Below, piece by piece: positions 9,512-19,526 of a stretch of 64,000 nucleotides of DNA (positions are counted from its first letter, which is position 1; every line of letters starts with the position of its first letter). Origin of the DNA: CAWAVN01 sp963844315 (GTDB taxonomy: Bacteria > Planctomycetota > Planctomycetia > Planctomycetales > Planctomycetaceae); the NCBI GenBank assembly GCA_963844315.1, contig CAWJOC010000014.1, forward strand, positions 146,450 through 210,449, read 5' to 3'. A program made the position numbers and the translations under genes. The notes under the pieces were generated by a model. That model ran no database searches and was not told the origin of the DNA. It was given only the letters and a program-made list of their open reading frames with translations.

Positions 9512-11318
9512 CTACGACGATGAATACCACGTTTGAACCACTGTTTCGATCTCTGCTTCCAGGGCTTGGATCTGAACCGCTCCGTTTGGAAGTGCTTGCC
9601 GAGTTTCGACAAGTCCGGCCAATGTCGATTCCACTTTGGGATTCTGCTTCGGCAAGGGAAAGCGGTTCAGGACTGTCCCGCTGATGTCGAGCGCAGCTCC
9701 ACGCTGCTTGGCCTCGCGCCAAAACCAATCGGCGGCCCATTGGGAATTGAGCACGCCTGTCAGTGCGACACAAGGCGTGGGGACTTGGCGAATTTCCGAC
9801 CGGCCTTTGGCGGATCACGTGCATCGCGAATCCCACGAACGCGGGCCTTTCGCAAAACACAAACCGGGGGACAATTCCCATCTGTGGCATGATGATCCGA
9901 GGAGCAAGAAACAACCCTTCCTCGCGCGGCCAGTGCAAATGCCACCAGGAAATGCGGCCGAGTTTCACTTCGCGGCGGTTTCCAAGGAGCGGGCGAAACC
10001 TTCCAAGATGGGCCTTGATGTGCGGAAAGGCGTCCAAATCGCAAGCCGTCTCGCGGGTGAGATACAACAGCCATTCCGAAGGTTCTGCCGCGAGCCGATA
10101 CCGCCCGATGTCCGTCCCTCGGTAATAGGGCCGAAGGAGTTTTCGCTCGAACGGCGAGAGATTGAGCCGGTCGAGTTCCTCTTCCGAAAGCACGAACACA
10201 CCTTCGCCCACTTGATGCCCGCTTCCCGAAAGGGCCGCCATCTTCCGAGTAATCCGGCGCGGGTTTTCCACAATGCCCTGCCGGACTTCAAATCTTTCCT
10301 CCAACCGTTCGCAGTACGATTGGCCGGATATTTGAAGTCGATGATTTGCAGGCGTCAACCGAAGTTGATGATGCTCGAACAACTCGGACTGCCTCAAGGA
10401 ATACGGATTAGTTCCTCTTGCAGTTTCGGGGATGAGCGAAAGCGGATTGGCTAACCTCTTGCCCGCCGATGACAAATCCCACACCTTGCAATCCTCCTCG
10501 CGCCGGCCTTTGACCAGACTCAAAATCAGATGCCTGCCGGACACGTTGGGAAACACAGGCGTTTTGCCCAGGAGGATGATTTCGCGGAGCGTGGTTTCCG
10601 CTTGAAGCCGGTCGATCAATTGCCCCGCCGCCTTGGAGGCCGTCCAATAACTCGGCAGGATGAACGCCAGCCGTCCGCCGGGCTTGAGCACTTCCAAACC
10701 CCGATGCAAAAAGTAAGCCCACAAATCCAAGCGCGGCTGATGCCACCGCTCGCCCAGCGGCGATTTCCTGAGCCGCTCCAAAGCGGACATGGAGGCCAAC
10801 TCCCGGCGGTAAGGCGGATTCCCAATAACCAGATCAAAGCCCCCCGCCTGGGCCGCATCGGAAAAGGCGGATTGCCAATCCAGGTCTGAAACTGATTGAT
10901 CGAATTCCTTTGAGCAAGTCGATTCTCCAAATCCTGGCCCGGTCAACGCATCGCCCCAGCGAAGGTTGGCTTGCCTATCTGCACCGCTTCCATACGCCGA
11001 TTCCAGCCGCGAGTTGAGGGATGCCAAAGCCTCTCGGTCAATGTCCACGCCGAAGAGATGCGAAGTCATCCGCCCATCACGGACGATGCCGTGAAACTTG
11101 TACCAATCCCTGAGTCGTTCCCCAATAGGCAGTAGAAACGCGCCGTCGCCGCAAGCAGGGTCTAGGATTCTCAGCGGCGGGGATTGTGGGGGAGAGCCGG
11201 GCTTTAGCAACGGATCAAGCGTCAATCGCAGCATCACCTCCACGACGAAGGTCGGCGTGTAGTAGCGCCCATGGAGTCGCATTGGATCGGTGATCGCGCG
11301 AGTCATGCCATTCCGCAT
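9512..11318 (-). CDS. Eco57I-like N6-adenine DNA methyltransferase, one frameshift near the C-terminus
   Basis: SAM-dependent DNA methyltransferase. It has RYYTPxxVVEVML (motif X), DPACGDGAFLLP (motif I, residue about 53), an acidic motif FGVDIDREAL, and the catalytic GNPPY (residue about 167). A C-terminal target-recognition-like region follows (GIVENPRRITRK...LLRPYYRGTDIGRY). Near 9805 the frame shifts; the correct C-terminus is VPTPCVALTGVLNSQWAADW, ending at 9512 after a coiled coil. No endonuclease gene is adjacent, so it is either a solitary methyltransferase or part of a type II system whose nuclease is elsewhere. The start is uncertain between ATGs at 11318 and 11306 and a TTG at 11327. 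Confidence 0.8.
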
Positions 11319-11396
11319 CCCAAACAAAGAAACAAAAACGCCCGGATGCCTAAAGGCTACCAGGCGCGGTTCGGTGTGGAAACCGAATGGATCGGG

Positions 11397-12692
11397 TTAG
11401 CTGAAAAGTTGAGGGATCACTTGGCCGCCGTCCACGATTTTCATAGGCCGGCCCAAGGGGCTGATGTTTTCGATCCGGGGATCGACGTTCAGACTTTTGC
11501 AGATCGAGCAAAACAAATCGGGAACCGTGACCGGCGCGTCTTTGACTGCCGAGCCATCCTCGGTGGAGGAACCGATGACCTGCCCGCCTTTGATCCCGCC
11601 CCCGGCCATCGCCACGCTAAACACGCGCGGATAATGGTCGCGTCCCGTTCTGGGATTCACGCGGGGCGTTCGGCCAAATTCGCCCATCCAGACCACCAGC
11701 GTTTTGTCCAATTGCCCGCGGGTTTTCAAATCGGAAATGAGCGCCGCCAATCCCGGATCCACGCCGCCCGCCAAACGCTTGACGTTCGTGAAATTCTCCT
11801 GGTGGGTGTCCCAGCCATTCGAGACGACTTCCACAAACGTTACGCCGGTTTCGACCAATCGGCGGGCGAGCAAACACCCGCGAGCGAAGGGCGAGCTTCC
11901 GTATTGGCTCACGATGGAATCCGGTTCGCCGGAGAGATCGAAGGCTTTGGTCTGCTCGCTGAGTACCATCTTTGACGTTTTTTCGTAGAGCCGTTGGTGA
12001 TCCTTCACAACTGTCCCGCCGCCGCGATTGGCGAATTCGTTTTCGAGTTCGCCAAGCAAATCCAAGCGGCGCTCGAAGCGGGTTTCTTCCACGGGCACTC
12101 GGACGTTATCGGGAAGTTGGCCCGGCGTGCCGACGATGAAAGGCTCGTAATCCACGCCCAAAAAGCCCGCCCCCACGCCGCCAAAAATCTGCCTGGCCCC
12201 CACCGTGACCACGGGCGGGAGATCCAGATCCGGGTCGGCGATTTCCTTGGCGATGCTGGCGGCAAGGCTGGGGTGCTTCACGCTGCCGGAGGGAATGTAG
12301 CCCGTGTGGAGTTGGTAGCTCGCGCGGGGATGGCTGCCTTCGCGGTTGGTCATTGAGCGGATGATCGCCACGTCCTGGATCACCTGGGCGGTTTTCTCCC
12401 AACCCTCGGCAATTTGAATGCCCGGAACCGACGTGTCGATCGCCAAGGTCGGCCCGCCGTTCGTTGTGCCGGGTTTGGGGTCGAAGGTCTCGAACTGGCT
12501 CGGTCCCCCCGCCATCCACAAGAGGATCATCGACCGGCCTTGCTTTTTGAGTTCCGCCGCCTGGAGCGTCATCAGGTTGCGAAGATTGAGCGCACCGGTG
12601 GCCAGACTGCCCGCGGCGACGCCGTGCAAAAACCGCCGCCGGGAGACACCGCCGTTTCGCACCGTGACCGATTCGTGAATGGAGAGCGTCAT
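11397..12692 (-). CDS. DUF1501 family protein with twin-arginine signal
   Basis: 431 residues. The N-terminus has a Tat signal (SRRRFLHGVAAGSLATGAL), followed by the DUF1501 core: MILLWMAGGPSQFETFDPKP, YQLHTGYIPSG, GWDTHQENFTNVKRL and VVWMGEFGRTPRVN with RDHYPRVF. DUF1501 belongs to the alkaline-phosphatase/sulfatase superfamily. In planctomycetes it is almost always paired with a DUF1549/DUF1553 gene, as here, where that gene lies upstream on the same strand with a family-3 repeat between them. The biochemical role is not established. The start is supported by AGGA about nine bases upstream. Confidence 0.9.
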   Translation of the reverse strand: MTLSIHESVTVRNGGVSRRRFLHGVAAGSLATGALNLRNLMTLQAAELKKQGRSMILLWMAGGPSQFETFDPKPGTTNGGPTLAIDTSVPGIQIAEGWEKTAQVIQDVAIIRSMTNREGSHPRASYQLHTGYIPSGSVKHPSLAASIAKEIADPDLDLPPVVTVGARQIFGGVGAGFLGVDYEPFIVGTPGQLPDNVRVPVEETRFERRLDLLGELENEFANRGGGTVVKDHQRLYEKTSKMVLSEQTKAFDLSGEPDSIVSQYGSSPFARGCLLARRLVETGVTFVEVVSNGWDTHQENFTNVKRLAGGVDPGLAALISDLKTRGQLDKTLVVWMGEFGRTPRVNPRTGRDHYPRVFSVAMAGGGIKGGQVIGSSTEDGSAVKDAPVTVPDLFCSICKSLNVDPRIENISPLGRPMKIVDGGQVIPQLFS

Positions 12693-12730
12693 GGGAAATG
12701 ATCCTGTAAAGTTTTGTCTTGATGGTTTTG

Positions 12731-12844
12731 TCCCCTCTCCCTGGGGGAGAGGGCTAGGGTGAGGGGGACAAGCTAGAATCGACGTTGAATCTCGCTTGTC
12801 CCCCTCATTCGGCCTTCGGCCACCTTCTCCCCAGGGGAGAAGGG
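12731..12844. repeat. Inverted repeat, family 3, copy B
   Basis: CCCTCTCCCTGGGGGAGAGG at the left end and CTTCTCCCCAGGGGAGAAGG at the right end flank GAGGGGGACAAGC...GCTTGTCCCCCTC, a strong nested hairpin. It lies between the DUF1549 and DUF1501 genes and could act as an intra-operon stem. Confidence 0.8.
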
Positions 12845-12856
12845 ACTCTATTATAG

Positions 12857-14700
12857 TTACCGTTTAGAGAGAAACTCGCTGGAGTTTAAGAGACTCCACA
12901 GGAGATCCTCGAAGGCTTCGCTGCGGTCATTGACCTGGGCGATGTATTTTTCGCAGATGGCGAGTTCCTTCTCCGAAGGTTCGCGGGCCAATGCCAAGAG
13001 GTACAATTCGCTGATCGCATCCTGATCGTCCGGGTATTTCGAGAGCACTTGGCCCAACCGCGTCCTCCCTGTGGCTTGAATCAGCGAATTGATCTGCGGG
13101 GAATTCATTAGATATAAAGCCTGCGGCACATCGCCGGTGATCTCATCCTGCGGCGTTGAGGGATCAAACTCGAACAGGTCATTGAACCCATCACGCGGAG
13201 ACCGGCCCCGGAAATAGGGATTCCCGACCCTGCCGGGTTGTTGCGTTGGGGTTTGTTCCAACAGGCCGAACACCTGGTTGATGGCGCTATAAAGCTGGTC
13301 CGACCTGAGCCGGGTTGGAATGGCACAGGCAAACGCCGCCGACGCCGGGTCCGCCGGTTGCACTTGCCGCTGATAGGCCGAGGTGTTGGCTATGGACTTG
13401 AAGAGCCATTTCACATCGTAGCCGCTGGCAATGAAACCCTCCGAAAGGATGTCCAATACCTTGGGGAATTGAGCTTCACGTTCGGGGCCGATGTCGTCAA
13501 TCGGCGAGTAAAACCCCCGGCCCAACAACTCGCCCCAAATGCGGTTGACGTAGGCCCGCGCAAACCAGGGATTGTCAGGCGAAGTGATCCAGCGGGCCAA
13601 GCTCTCGCGGCGTTCCTGGTCGCTTTGGCCTTTCGTTAGGAATTGCTCGGTCAGGAAGAAATTGGGGTCGATTGGTTTCCCGCGCGAAGTCGGGTCGTCC
13701 AGGTCCGGCATGTAATGCTCGTCCGATCCGCGGCCCGGCCCGGCTTGGGGCGGCGGGATTTGCTTGTATTCCTCCAGGCTGATGGCTTTGTCCTTGTCGG
13801 CGTCCACCGTGGCCAGGATTTGATCGAAGGCCCGCCCAAGGGGTGTGTCTGCGACTTCGTCCTTGGTGAGCTTTCCATCCCGGTTCTTGTCGAAGAACCG
13901 CATGACCTGCTCCGGATTGGGCGGCTGGTTCGCGAAGCCTCGGCGGTTCGGCGGATTCACCGAAACAATCTCGAAGGAAATCTGCCGGTCCCCTTCGCGG
14001 ATGGGCTGGACCCTGATGCGCGGAAAGAACGCGGCCAACTCGTGGAAATTGTTCCGGGTCCATTTGTCCGAGGGATGGTCGTGGCAATTGGCGCATTGGA
14101 GTTGGATGCCCAAAAAAATCCGCGAGACTTCCGAAGCAATTTCGGAGGCATCGCCCTCTTGAACGAAGATGAGCGCGGTCTCGCCGTGTTCCCGCACATC
14201 CCCGGTGGCGGTCATCATCGCCGTGGCGATTTGGTCCCAAGGCGTATTGGCTCTGAATTCGCCGGTCATCCAGGTTTCAAACGCGGACCGGGCAAACGGG
14301 GCGCGCATATTGGTCGCCCGGCTGAACACCACATCCCGCCAATAACGCATCCAATTGGTGGCGTAGTCGTCCGACTCCAACAGCCGGGCAATGAGTTTCT
14401 CCCGCTTGGCCGGGTCGGGATCCAGACCGAACAGCGTCACATCGCGCGGCGTGGGCAACGTCCCCGCGAGATCGAAACTCACGCGCTCAGAAAATCCTCA
14501 TCGCTGGCTTTCCCGCTGATGGAAGTTTTGGACAAAGCCAGTTCGGCTTCGATGGCCTCATCCACGGCTTTGGCGGTTTGAATGGGATCTGGTGATGCGG
14601 GTTCCTCAGCCCAAAAACCGGCCGAACTGCAAATGGCGACGGCCAGGACAATTTTTCGACACCAACACCAAAAGCGAAAGTTGTCGATGTCAGTTCGCAT
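12857..14700 (-). CDS. DUF1549/DUF1553 protein with inserted EF-hand pair, one frameshift
   Basis: The upstream frame (14479-14700) gives a signal peptide and the start of DUF1549 (DEDFL), and the downstream frame continues RVSFDLAGTLPTP. Adding one base to GAG near 14486 restores DEDFLRRVSFDL, the family signature. DUF1549 includes NWMRYWRDVVFSRAT and the c-haem-like CANCHDHP. Residues about 245-300 hold two EF-hand loops (DKNRDGKLTKDE and DADKDKAISLEE) between DUF1549 and DUF1553 (WFARAYVNRIWGELLGRGF..., ending LLNSSEFLSKR). It is predicted to be exported and calcium-binding. It forms a pair with the downstream DUF1501 gene. The function is unknown. Confidence 0.87.
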
Positions 14701-14832
14701 GAGAGGCTGCTCCTGATGGAAACGGGTGAGAAGGGAGCGTCAAGGATTCAATCGCACAAAGTGGAATGCTATTGATACTAACCCCGAAGCCCACTCCGAA
14801 GTTTCGCTTTCTGGAAAGATCCTAAGCTACCC

Positions 14833-14848
14833 AGTTTCATGTGAAACT
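14833..14848. promoter_or_regulatory. parS-like palindrome 1 (candidate ParB-type binding site)
   Basis: AGTTTCATGTGAAACT matches the bacterial parS consensus TGTTTCACGTGAAACA at 13 of 16 positions. It is paired with a second site 59 bases away, centre to centre. The assignment is by consensus only; another palindrome-binding regulator is possible. Confidence 0.4.
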
Positions 14849-14891
14849 CATTCGCCAACCTTCGTGATCGCCCTAGTCTTCCCGAAGCCCG

Positions 14892-14907
14892 TGTTTCACA
14901 TGAAACT
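14892..14907. promoter_or_regulatory. parS-like palindrome 2 (candidate ParB-type binding site)
   Basis: TGTTTCACATGAAACT matches the parS consensus at 14 of 16 positions. Its 14-base core is the exact reverse complement of the core of site 1. Confidence 0.42.
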
Positions 14908-14969
14908 TGCATTTCATGGAATCTATAAAATCTGTTCAGTCCAGTGGCCAGTTACTGCCCTTCACCCCA

Positions 14970-15013
14970 AAACGAAAAATCCCCGGCTTAGCCATTTGGC
15001 GAAGCCGGGGATC
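14970..15013 (-). terminator. Rho-independent terminator on the minus strand
   Basis: An 11-base perfect stem (ATCCCCGGCTT at 14979-14989 and AAGCCGGGGAT at 15002-15012) with a 12-base loop. On the minus strand it is followed by a T-rich tract (TTTTTCGTTTT). It would end transcripts from the pilin-like gene at 15634. Confidence 0.7.
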
Positions 15014-15224
15014 AAAGGGAGACCAACCCTTGGCATTCTTCTATGTTCGGAAAACGGTGGGGTGCGGGTCAGGTCGGTGGGGTTTTGAGAGAGTAAACAG
15101 CGTTAAGCCAAAGCCATCCTTGGCCCGCGAATCCTGTGGTGGGTGGGGTGGACCACTTCGGGGGTGACAATCCAAAGCGGTCCGGTTCAGAGAGAGCAAA
15201 CGGTTTTGAGAGAGTGATGCGGAC

Positions 15225-15299
15225 AAGGTGGCACAGACAGTCTTGTCTGTGCGGATTGATTTCCTGTTCTCGGCACAGACAGGAATGTCTGTGCCACAT
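15225..15299. repeat. REP-like element, family 1, copy B (diverged)
   Basis: Left arm 15225-15252 and right arm 15273-15299, with mismatches in the left arm (GACAGTCTTGTC instead of GACATTCCTGTC) and a longer loop of 20 bases. It sits just past the 3' end of the pilin-like gene. Confidence 0.85.
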
Positions 15300-15331
15300 A
15301 GGACTGGGCACCCGGGTTTCGAGAGGCAGCT

Positions 15332-15634
15332 TTATTCTTCGCTGTCGGTGCCGCCGTCGCAGTCCACGTCCCATTGGTTGTCGCATTCATCTTCATGGTC
15401 CTGGAAGCAACTGCCGGTCATGCAGCCCTTGGCTCCATGGGACAGGCGGAAGTTATAAGATTGGTTCACACTGCCAAAGGCCGAGCCGACGTCTTCGAGT
15501 TCCTGATTGACGCCATGCGAGACTTCGGAAAGTCCGACGACCATTGCGAGGATGACGATGGTGGAAACGAGAATCAGTTCGGCGGACACGATAAAACCGG
15601 CTTCGTCGTTTTTGAGTTGGCTCAAGAGGTTCAT
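15332..15634 (-). CDS. Small pilin-like (Flp/TadE-type N-terminus) membrane protein
   Basis: About 100 residues. It starts MNLLSQLKNDEAGFIVSAEL, a short basic leader followed by Gly-Phe and a hydrophobic helix containing Glu (AELILVSTIVILAMVVGLSEV). This resembles type IV/Flp pilin precursors and a family of short planctomycete proteins with FIVSAEL and LEDVGSAFGSVNQSY. The C-terminal tail is acidic with four Cys (GCMTGSCFQDHEDECDNQWDVDCDGG). It probably assembles in, or is anchored to, the inner membrane. The start at 15634 is preferred over 15703 because of the leader pattern and a GGGAGA upstream. Confidence 0.65.
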   Translation of the reverse strand: MNLLSQLKNDEAGFIVSAELILVSTIVILAMVVGLSEVSHGVNQELEDVGSAFGSVNQSYNFRLSHGAKGCMTGSCFQDHEDECDNQWDVDCDGGTDSEE

Positions 15635-16042
15635 GGTGGTGGTCTCCCGCGTTGAAAGTGTTGCCAAGATTCGGGTGGTCTGGTCGATTCTGTTTCTTTT
15701 CAACTCTGTTCATTGTTGATGACACGATGTAAAGCATGCGGAATGCCAGAAGGGCCGGCGCCAAAAAATCTTGGCACAGCGGGGGCGAAATCGCTTCAAA
15801 AGCCTGGAAATCAAAGCGTTTTAGAATTTGAGATTCTTCGTGTGGAAGACAAGACCTGTTTCGCTCGACATCGAAACGATGTAGCGAAACCACAACACGG
15901 AATGCGGCAGAAGGAAGAAATTCGTCAGAAGGGAAGCCACGGCAAGAGATTCCAAACGATGTTGCCAAAGGCCAACGTGCGGCACTTTGACAACATGGCT
16001 TGGAGAGTCAGATGCAAAGGGAATGGGAAATAGGCTTTGGTT
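15635..16042. other. Intergenic region upstream of the pilin-like gene
   Basis: About 400 bases between two minus-strand genes. It should contain the pilin-like gene's promoter. I found no repeat, RNA or coding signal. Confidence 0.4.
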
Positions 16043-18170
16043 TTACTTCCCGGCGAGATCCGATATTTCCTTCGGTGTCAGGGCGCGATCGAAAACGGCG
16101 ATCTCGTCGAGCCGGCCTTCCCAATTGAATTGGTTGTCGGTTCGGCCCCCGAAGAACAGTCGATCAAGTCCCACGGGAAACCCGGCGGGGGTTTTGGTTT
16201 CCAATTCCAGCTCGCCGTTGAGATACAATTTCACGGTTTCGCCGGAACGAACCAATGTGACGTGTTGCCATTCCCAACGGGGAATGACGGTCGTGCCAGC
16301 CGTGGCGGTGCTTTGGTCGTCGCCGTGGAAGAACATCAGTTTTCCCGCGTGGCCGCTGGTTCCGCCGATGCCCAGATGATCGGACCACTGGGAAAGGCCG
16401 TGATCGGTTCCGCGCGAGAAAAACCAGCCGCTGACATCGCGGCCTTCATTGGGCATGCCGTTCCAAATCCAAAGCGAGACGGAATACTCATCAGCCAGTC
16501 GGAAGATTTGTCCTTGCAACCGTCCGCCCACGAACATCGCCGCCCGGTTCATTTCGCCGTCCACACCGAACTTGGAGGAATGCGGACCTTCCAAGTAATA
16601 GGTCACGTCGGGCTCATAGAAGGCATCGCGTTCTTGACCCGTATAATCGACGGCCCGTGGACCGGCAAACTCACTCAATCGCCACCATGCCAGGGGCTTG
16701 GAATCGAAGATCGCTTTGGCGGCGGGGCCTTGAGACGGGAAAGCATTCCGCCGGGGTTTGCCTGTGACTTTTTCCAAAAGCTCAATACACGCTTCGGCGA
16801 TTTTCGGTTCCGCTGTGACTTCCAACCCCGCCGAGCGCGGGCCAGGTGTTATAGCCGCCGAAGCGGTGCTGCTCCGGCGGGGGGATGTAGCCATCACCGC
16901 CGTTGGCCAGTTCAATGACGATGTTATATTTCAGCGGGCTGGCGGCTTTGATTTTGAGGCCCGTGATGGCGTAGGTTTCATTGGGCGTCGTGGCGATGCC
17001 GATGTCGCCGATTTGCAGTCCCTGCATCACGATTTCCGTCTGCTGCATTTCGTGCAAAAGAATTTGCTCGCGGGCATAGACTTCTTCCGTGGATTTCGGC
17101 GGACTATCGCCCATCGCCTCCACCACCCGATTGGCCCACTCCAAGAGTTGCTTGTTGGGGACGCGGTATTTGAGGGTCATCCGCCGCTCGGCCATCGCCA
17201 GTTTGGGTTCGGTTTGATATTCGATCCCTTTATAGATCTCCATCGCGATCTCCAACAGGCTGTTAGAGTATTCCTCGATCGTAAGTTTTTCGTTCCAGCT
17301 TTCGGGCTTCGCATAATCCCTGCGCCAAATGTCGCCGCTGCATCCGTGCGACATGAGACCCACGAATTCCGAGTCCGGCGCGATGCGTTGTTTCAACCCT
17401 TCGGAAAAGCGTCCGAAGTAATCCGCGCCAATGTCCTTGTCGCCGAAATAGTGCATCGAGAAATTGCCCAAGACCGCAATGGGCTTCCCATCGGTTGATT
17501 GAATAGCAATCAACGACAAGTCGGGATCTTCCGGACCGGATTCGCCAGTCACATCGTCCAGGACGCGGCCCGCGTGCATGTTCGCCCGTAGGGTGGCATT
17601 GCCGAAGGGATCCTCCGCAATGCGGTCGGGCCGGCGAATCCAACGGCGAAGCGCGGTGAAGTCCGCGGCCTCTTTCTTGCCAAAGCCCACCTTGGCGGGT
17701 TCCAGTCTGGAAACGGCTGCCGCGATAGCATCCGCGAGTTTCAACTTCAGGACCGGGACGTATTCGGGATCGGCATCGGTTCCTAAGGCCCCCATGCAGG
17801 ACGGCGCGCTATGGGCATGCGTCGCCGAAATTAAAATGTGGTCCGTGGGAATTCCCGTCCGCTTGGAAGCCAATGCCTTGGCTTCGTCCAGGAGGTCCTT
17901 GGGCATCATGCAGCTATCCACCACGACGATGGCCAACCGGGTTTTGCCACCCGACAAAGCCAAGGCCCGCGCGTTGACCCTTGTATTCACCCGCCCCACG
18001 CTGCGCGTATACATGCCGCCGTTGACCAGCACCGGCAACTTTTCCGGCGTGACATCAACGACAGCAGCCCCGGCCTGAAATTCCGCCCGTGCCGCCCGGC
18101 CTTGAAAACTCAAGAGCGCGAAGGCAAGCAGTAAGTGGGAAACGTTCCCCAATCTAAGCGAATAATACAT
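16043..18170 (-). CDS. Neutral/alkaline ceramidase-like protein with C-terminal LamG domain, one frameshift
   Basis: Signal peptide at residues 1-30. Residues about 30-430 resemble neutral/alkaline non-lysosomal ceramidase: FQAGAAVVDVTPEKLPVLVNGG, ISATHAHSAPS (metal ligands), GNFSMHYFGD and MSHGCSGDIWRRDY. The next frame (16043-16915) supplies a concanavalin A/LamG-type domain (WWRLSEFAGP...VTLVRSGETVKLYLNGELE...GRLDEIAVFDRALTPKEIS). Removing one C from CCC near 16839 joins them as NTWPRSAGLEVTAEPK. It is predicted to be exported and to hydrolyse an amide-linked lipid or similar substrate while binding glycan. It is divergent from the LysR gene and has a paralogue at 26686. Confidence 0.85.
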
Positions 18171-18446
18171 GAGCTACCTTTCAATCCGAGTTGCGAAACA
18201 AAGTTTGGCCAGGCCAATGTCACCTGCTAACAGGCCCAGTATTTCATTGTTTCGCGATTATACAAGCCAGCCTGTCCCTTGACGAACGATCCCTCTAATC
18301 CCATGAGAGTGATGGGATAGGAGGGAAGCGGACCTTAATACAATTTTGAAATGTCCTATTAGTATTTTCATGCAAATGAGTATAGACTGTGACAGAAGGC
18401 TTAGTGAGTTTTGTTTGTCTCATGAAACCCACTGTGAGGATTCTCC
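18171..18446. promoter_or_regulatory. Divergent promoter region between ceramidase-LamG and LysR genes
   Basis: This 276-base AT-richer interval lies between divergent genes, an arrangement in which LysR proteins often bind and control both directions. No single operator can be named from sequence alone. Confidence 0.45.
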
Positions 18447-19415
18447 ATGCCTGATCGAGCAGATTCCCCGGAACGCGGGCCTTCTTTGGATGCCCTGCGG
18501 GACTTATTGGCATTTCACGATTATGGCGGCGTCAGCCTGGCCGCCCGCAAGTTGGGCGAACACCAGCCCGTCGTCACCCGCCGGCTCAAGGTGTTTCAGA
18601 AAAAGATCTCCCAGGGCGAGAACTTGCTCAAGCGGTCGGGAAAAAAGCTGCAACTGACCGATACCGGAAATGCGGTGATGCCCACCATCAGGCAGTTGGT
18701 CGCGCAATACGACCGCTTGATGGAATACATCCGCGTGGAAAGCCACTTCGCCCAAGCCCTCAGAATCGGCTGCGGGACGTTCTCGGTGAGCCAGTACCTC
18801 CCGCGCGCGGTGGCGGCGTTCCAGCGCGAGTTTCCCGAAGTGGAACTTGTGGTCCGCATTGACCGGGGGTGGGAGCGCATTCGGAATACCGCGGAGGGCC
18901 GGTTCGATTTGTCGATCGTCACGCACACCCCAAACCAAATTCGCGAGACATTGAAAGAACTGGGCCATGCCGCGAGCACCTTGCGGATCGAGGATCTGTG
19001 TCACCATCGGCTTGTGGTGATGGCTCATGCACAATCGGAGGCGGGCTTGGATCTGAAAACTTATGACAGCGAGCGGCCCTTGCCGGTCACGGTGCTAAAG
19101 AAATGGGAACTGGTTGGGCTGGATCGGGATTCGGGACTCAGGCAGCAGTTGGAAGCGGCCTCTCAACCAGCGGCGGAATTGTATTTCTCCGTGGAAGGCG
19201 GCGGCTGGGCTGCCGCGCGGGAATATGCCCGGCTCCAAATGGGAGTGGCCGTCCTTCCCGAAGCCATGCTCACGGCGGAAGACCGCCAAACCTTCGTGGT
19301 CCGTTCCCTCGGAAAGGATTTCGTCCTGACCGACCGCCTCATTTATCGCAAGGACCTGAAAAACCCCGCCGTCAAAGATGCCATCACACTGCTGAAAGTC
19401 GCGGTCGATGCCTGA
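18447..19415 (+). CDS. LysR-family transcriptional regulator
   Basis: 322 residues. An N-terminal winged helix-turn-helix (LRDLLAFHDYGGVSLAARKLGEHQPVVTRRLKVF...KLQLTDTGNAVMPTI) is followed by a periplasmic-binding-like effector domain (LRIGCGTFSVSQYLPRAVAAF...FDLSIVTHTP...GVAVLPEAML). It probably acts as a cytosolic dimeric or tetrameric regulator. The effector is unknown. The start is supported by GAGGA about eight bases upstream. Its divergence from the ceramidase-LamG gene makes that gene a candidate target. Confidence 0.87.
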   Translation: MPDRADSPERGPSLDALRDLLAFHDYGGVSLAARKLGEHQPVVTRRLKVFQKKISQGENLLKRSGKKLQLTDTGNAVMPTIRQLVAQYDRLMEYIRVESHFAQALRIGCGTFSVSQYLPRAVAAFQREFPEVELVVRIDRGWERIRNTAEGRFDLSIVTHTPNQIRETLKELGHAASTLRIEDLCHHRLVVMAHAQSEAGLDLKTYDSERPLPVTVLKKWELVGLDRDSGLRQQLEAASQPAAELYFSVEGGGWAAAREYARLQMGVAVLPEAMLTAEDRQTFVVRSLGKDFVLTDRLIYRKDLKNPAVKDAITLLKVAVDA

Positions 19416-19526
19416 GCCGGGAAGTCGCGCGGGCTGCCAGTCATTGGCAATCAAGCGGCGATTGGAGTACAAGGAGAACGGTTCTGGAATTCGGTTTCTT
19501 CATCGCGGGTTGAGCGGGAGACCTTC

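Larger units (their letters stand above)
14701..15331. other. 630-base non-coding region with palindromes, terminator and repeats
   Basis: Contains two parS-like 16-mers, a minus-strand terminator, a GC-rich stretch with the direct repeat TTTTGAGAGAGT (about 15086 and 15204), and a family-1 element. No credible coding sequence was seen. Confidence 0.6.
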
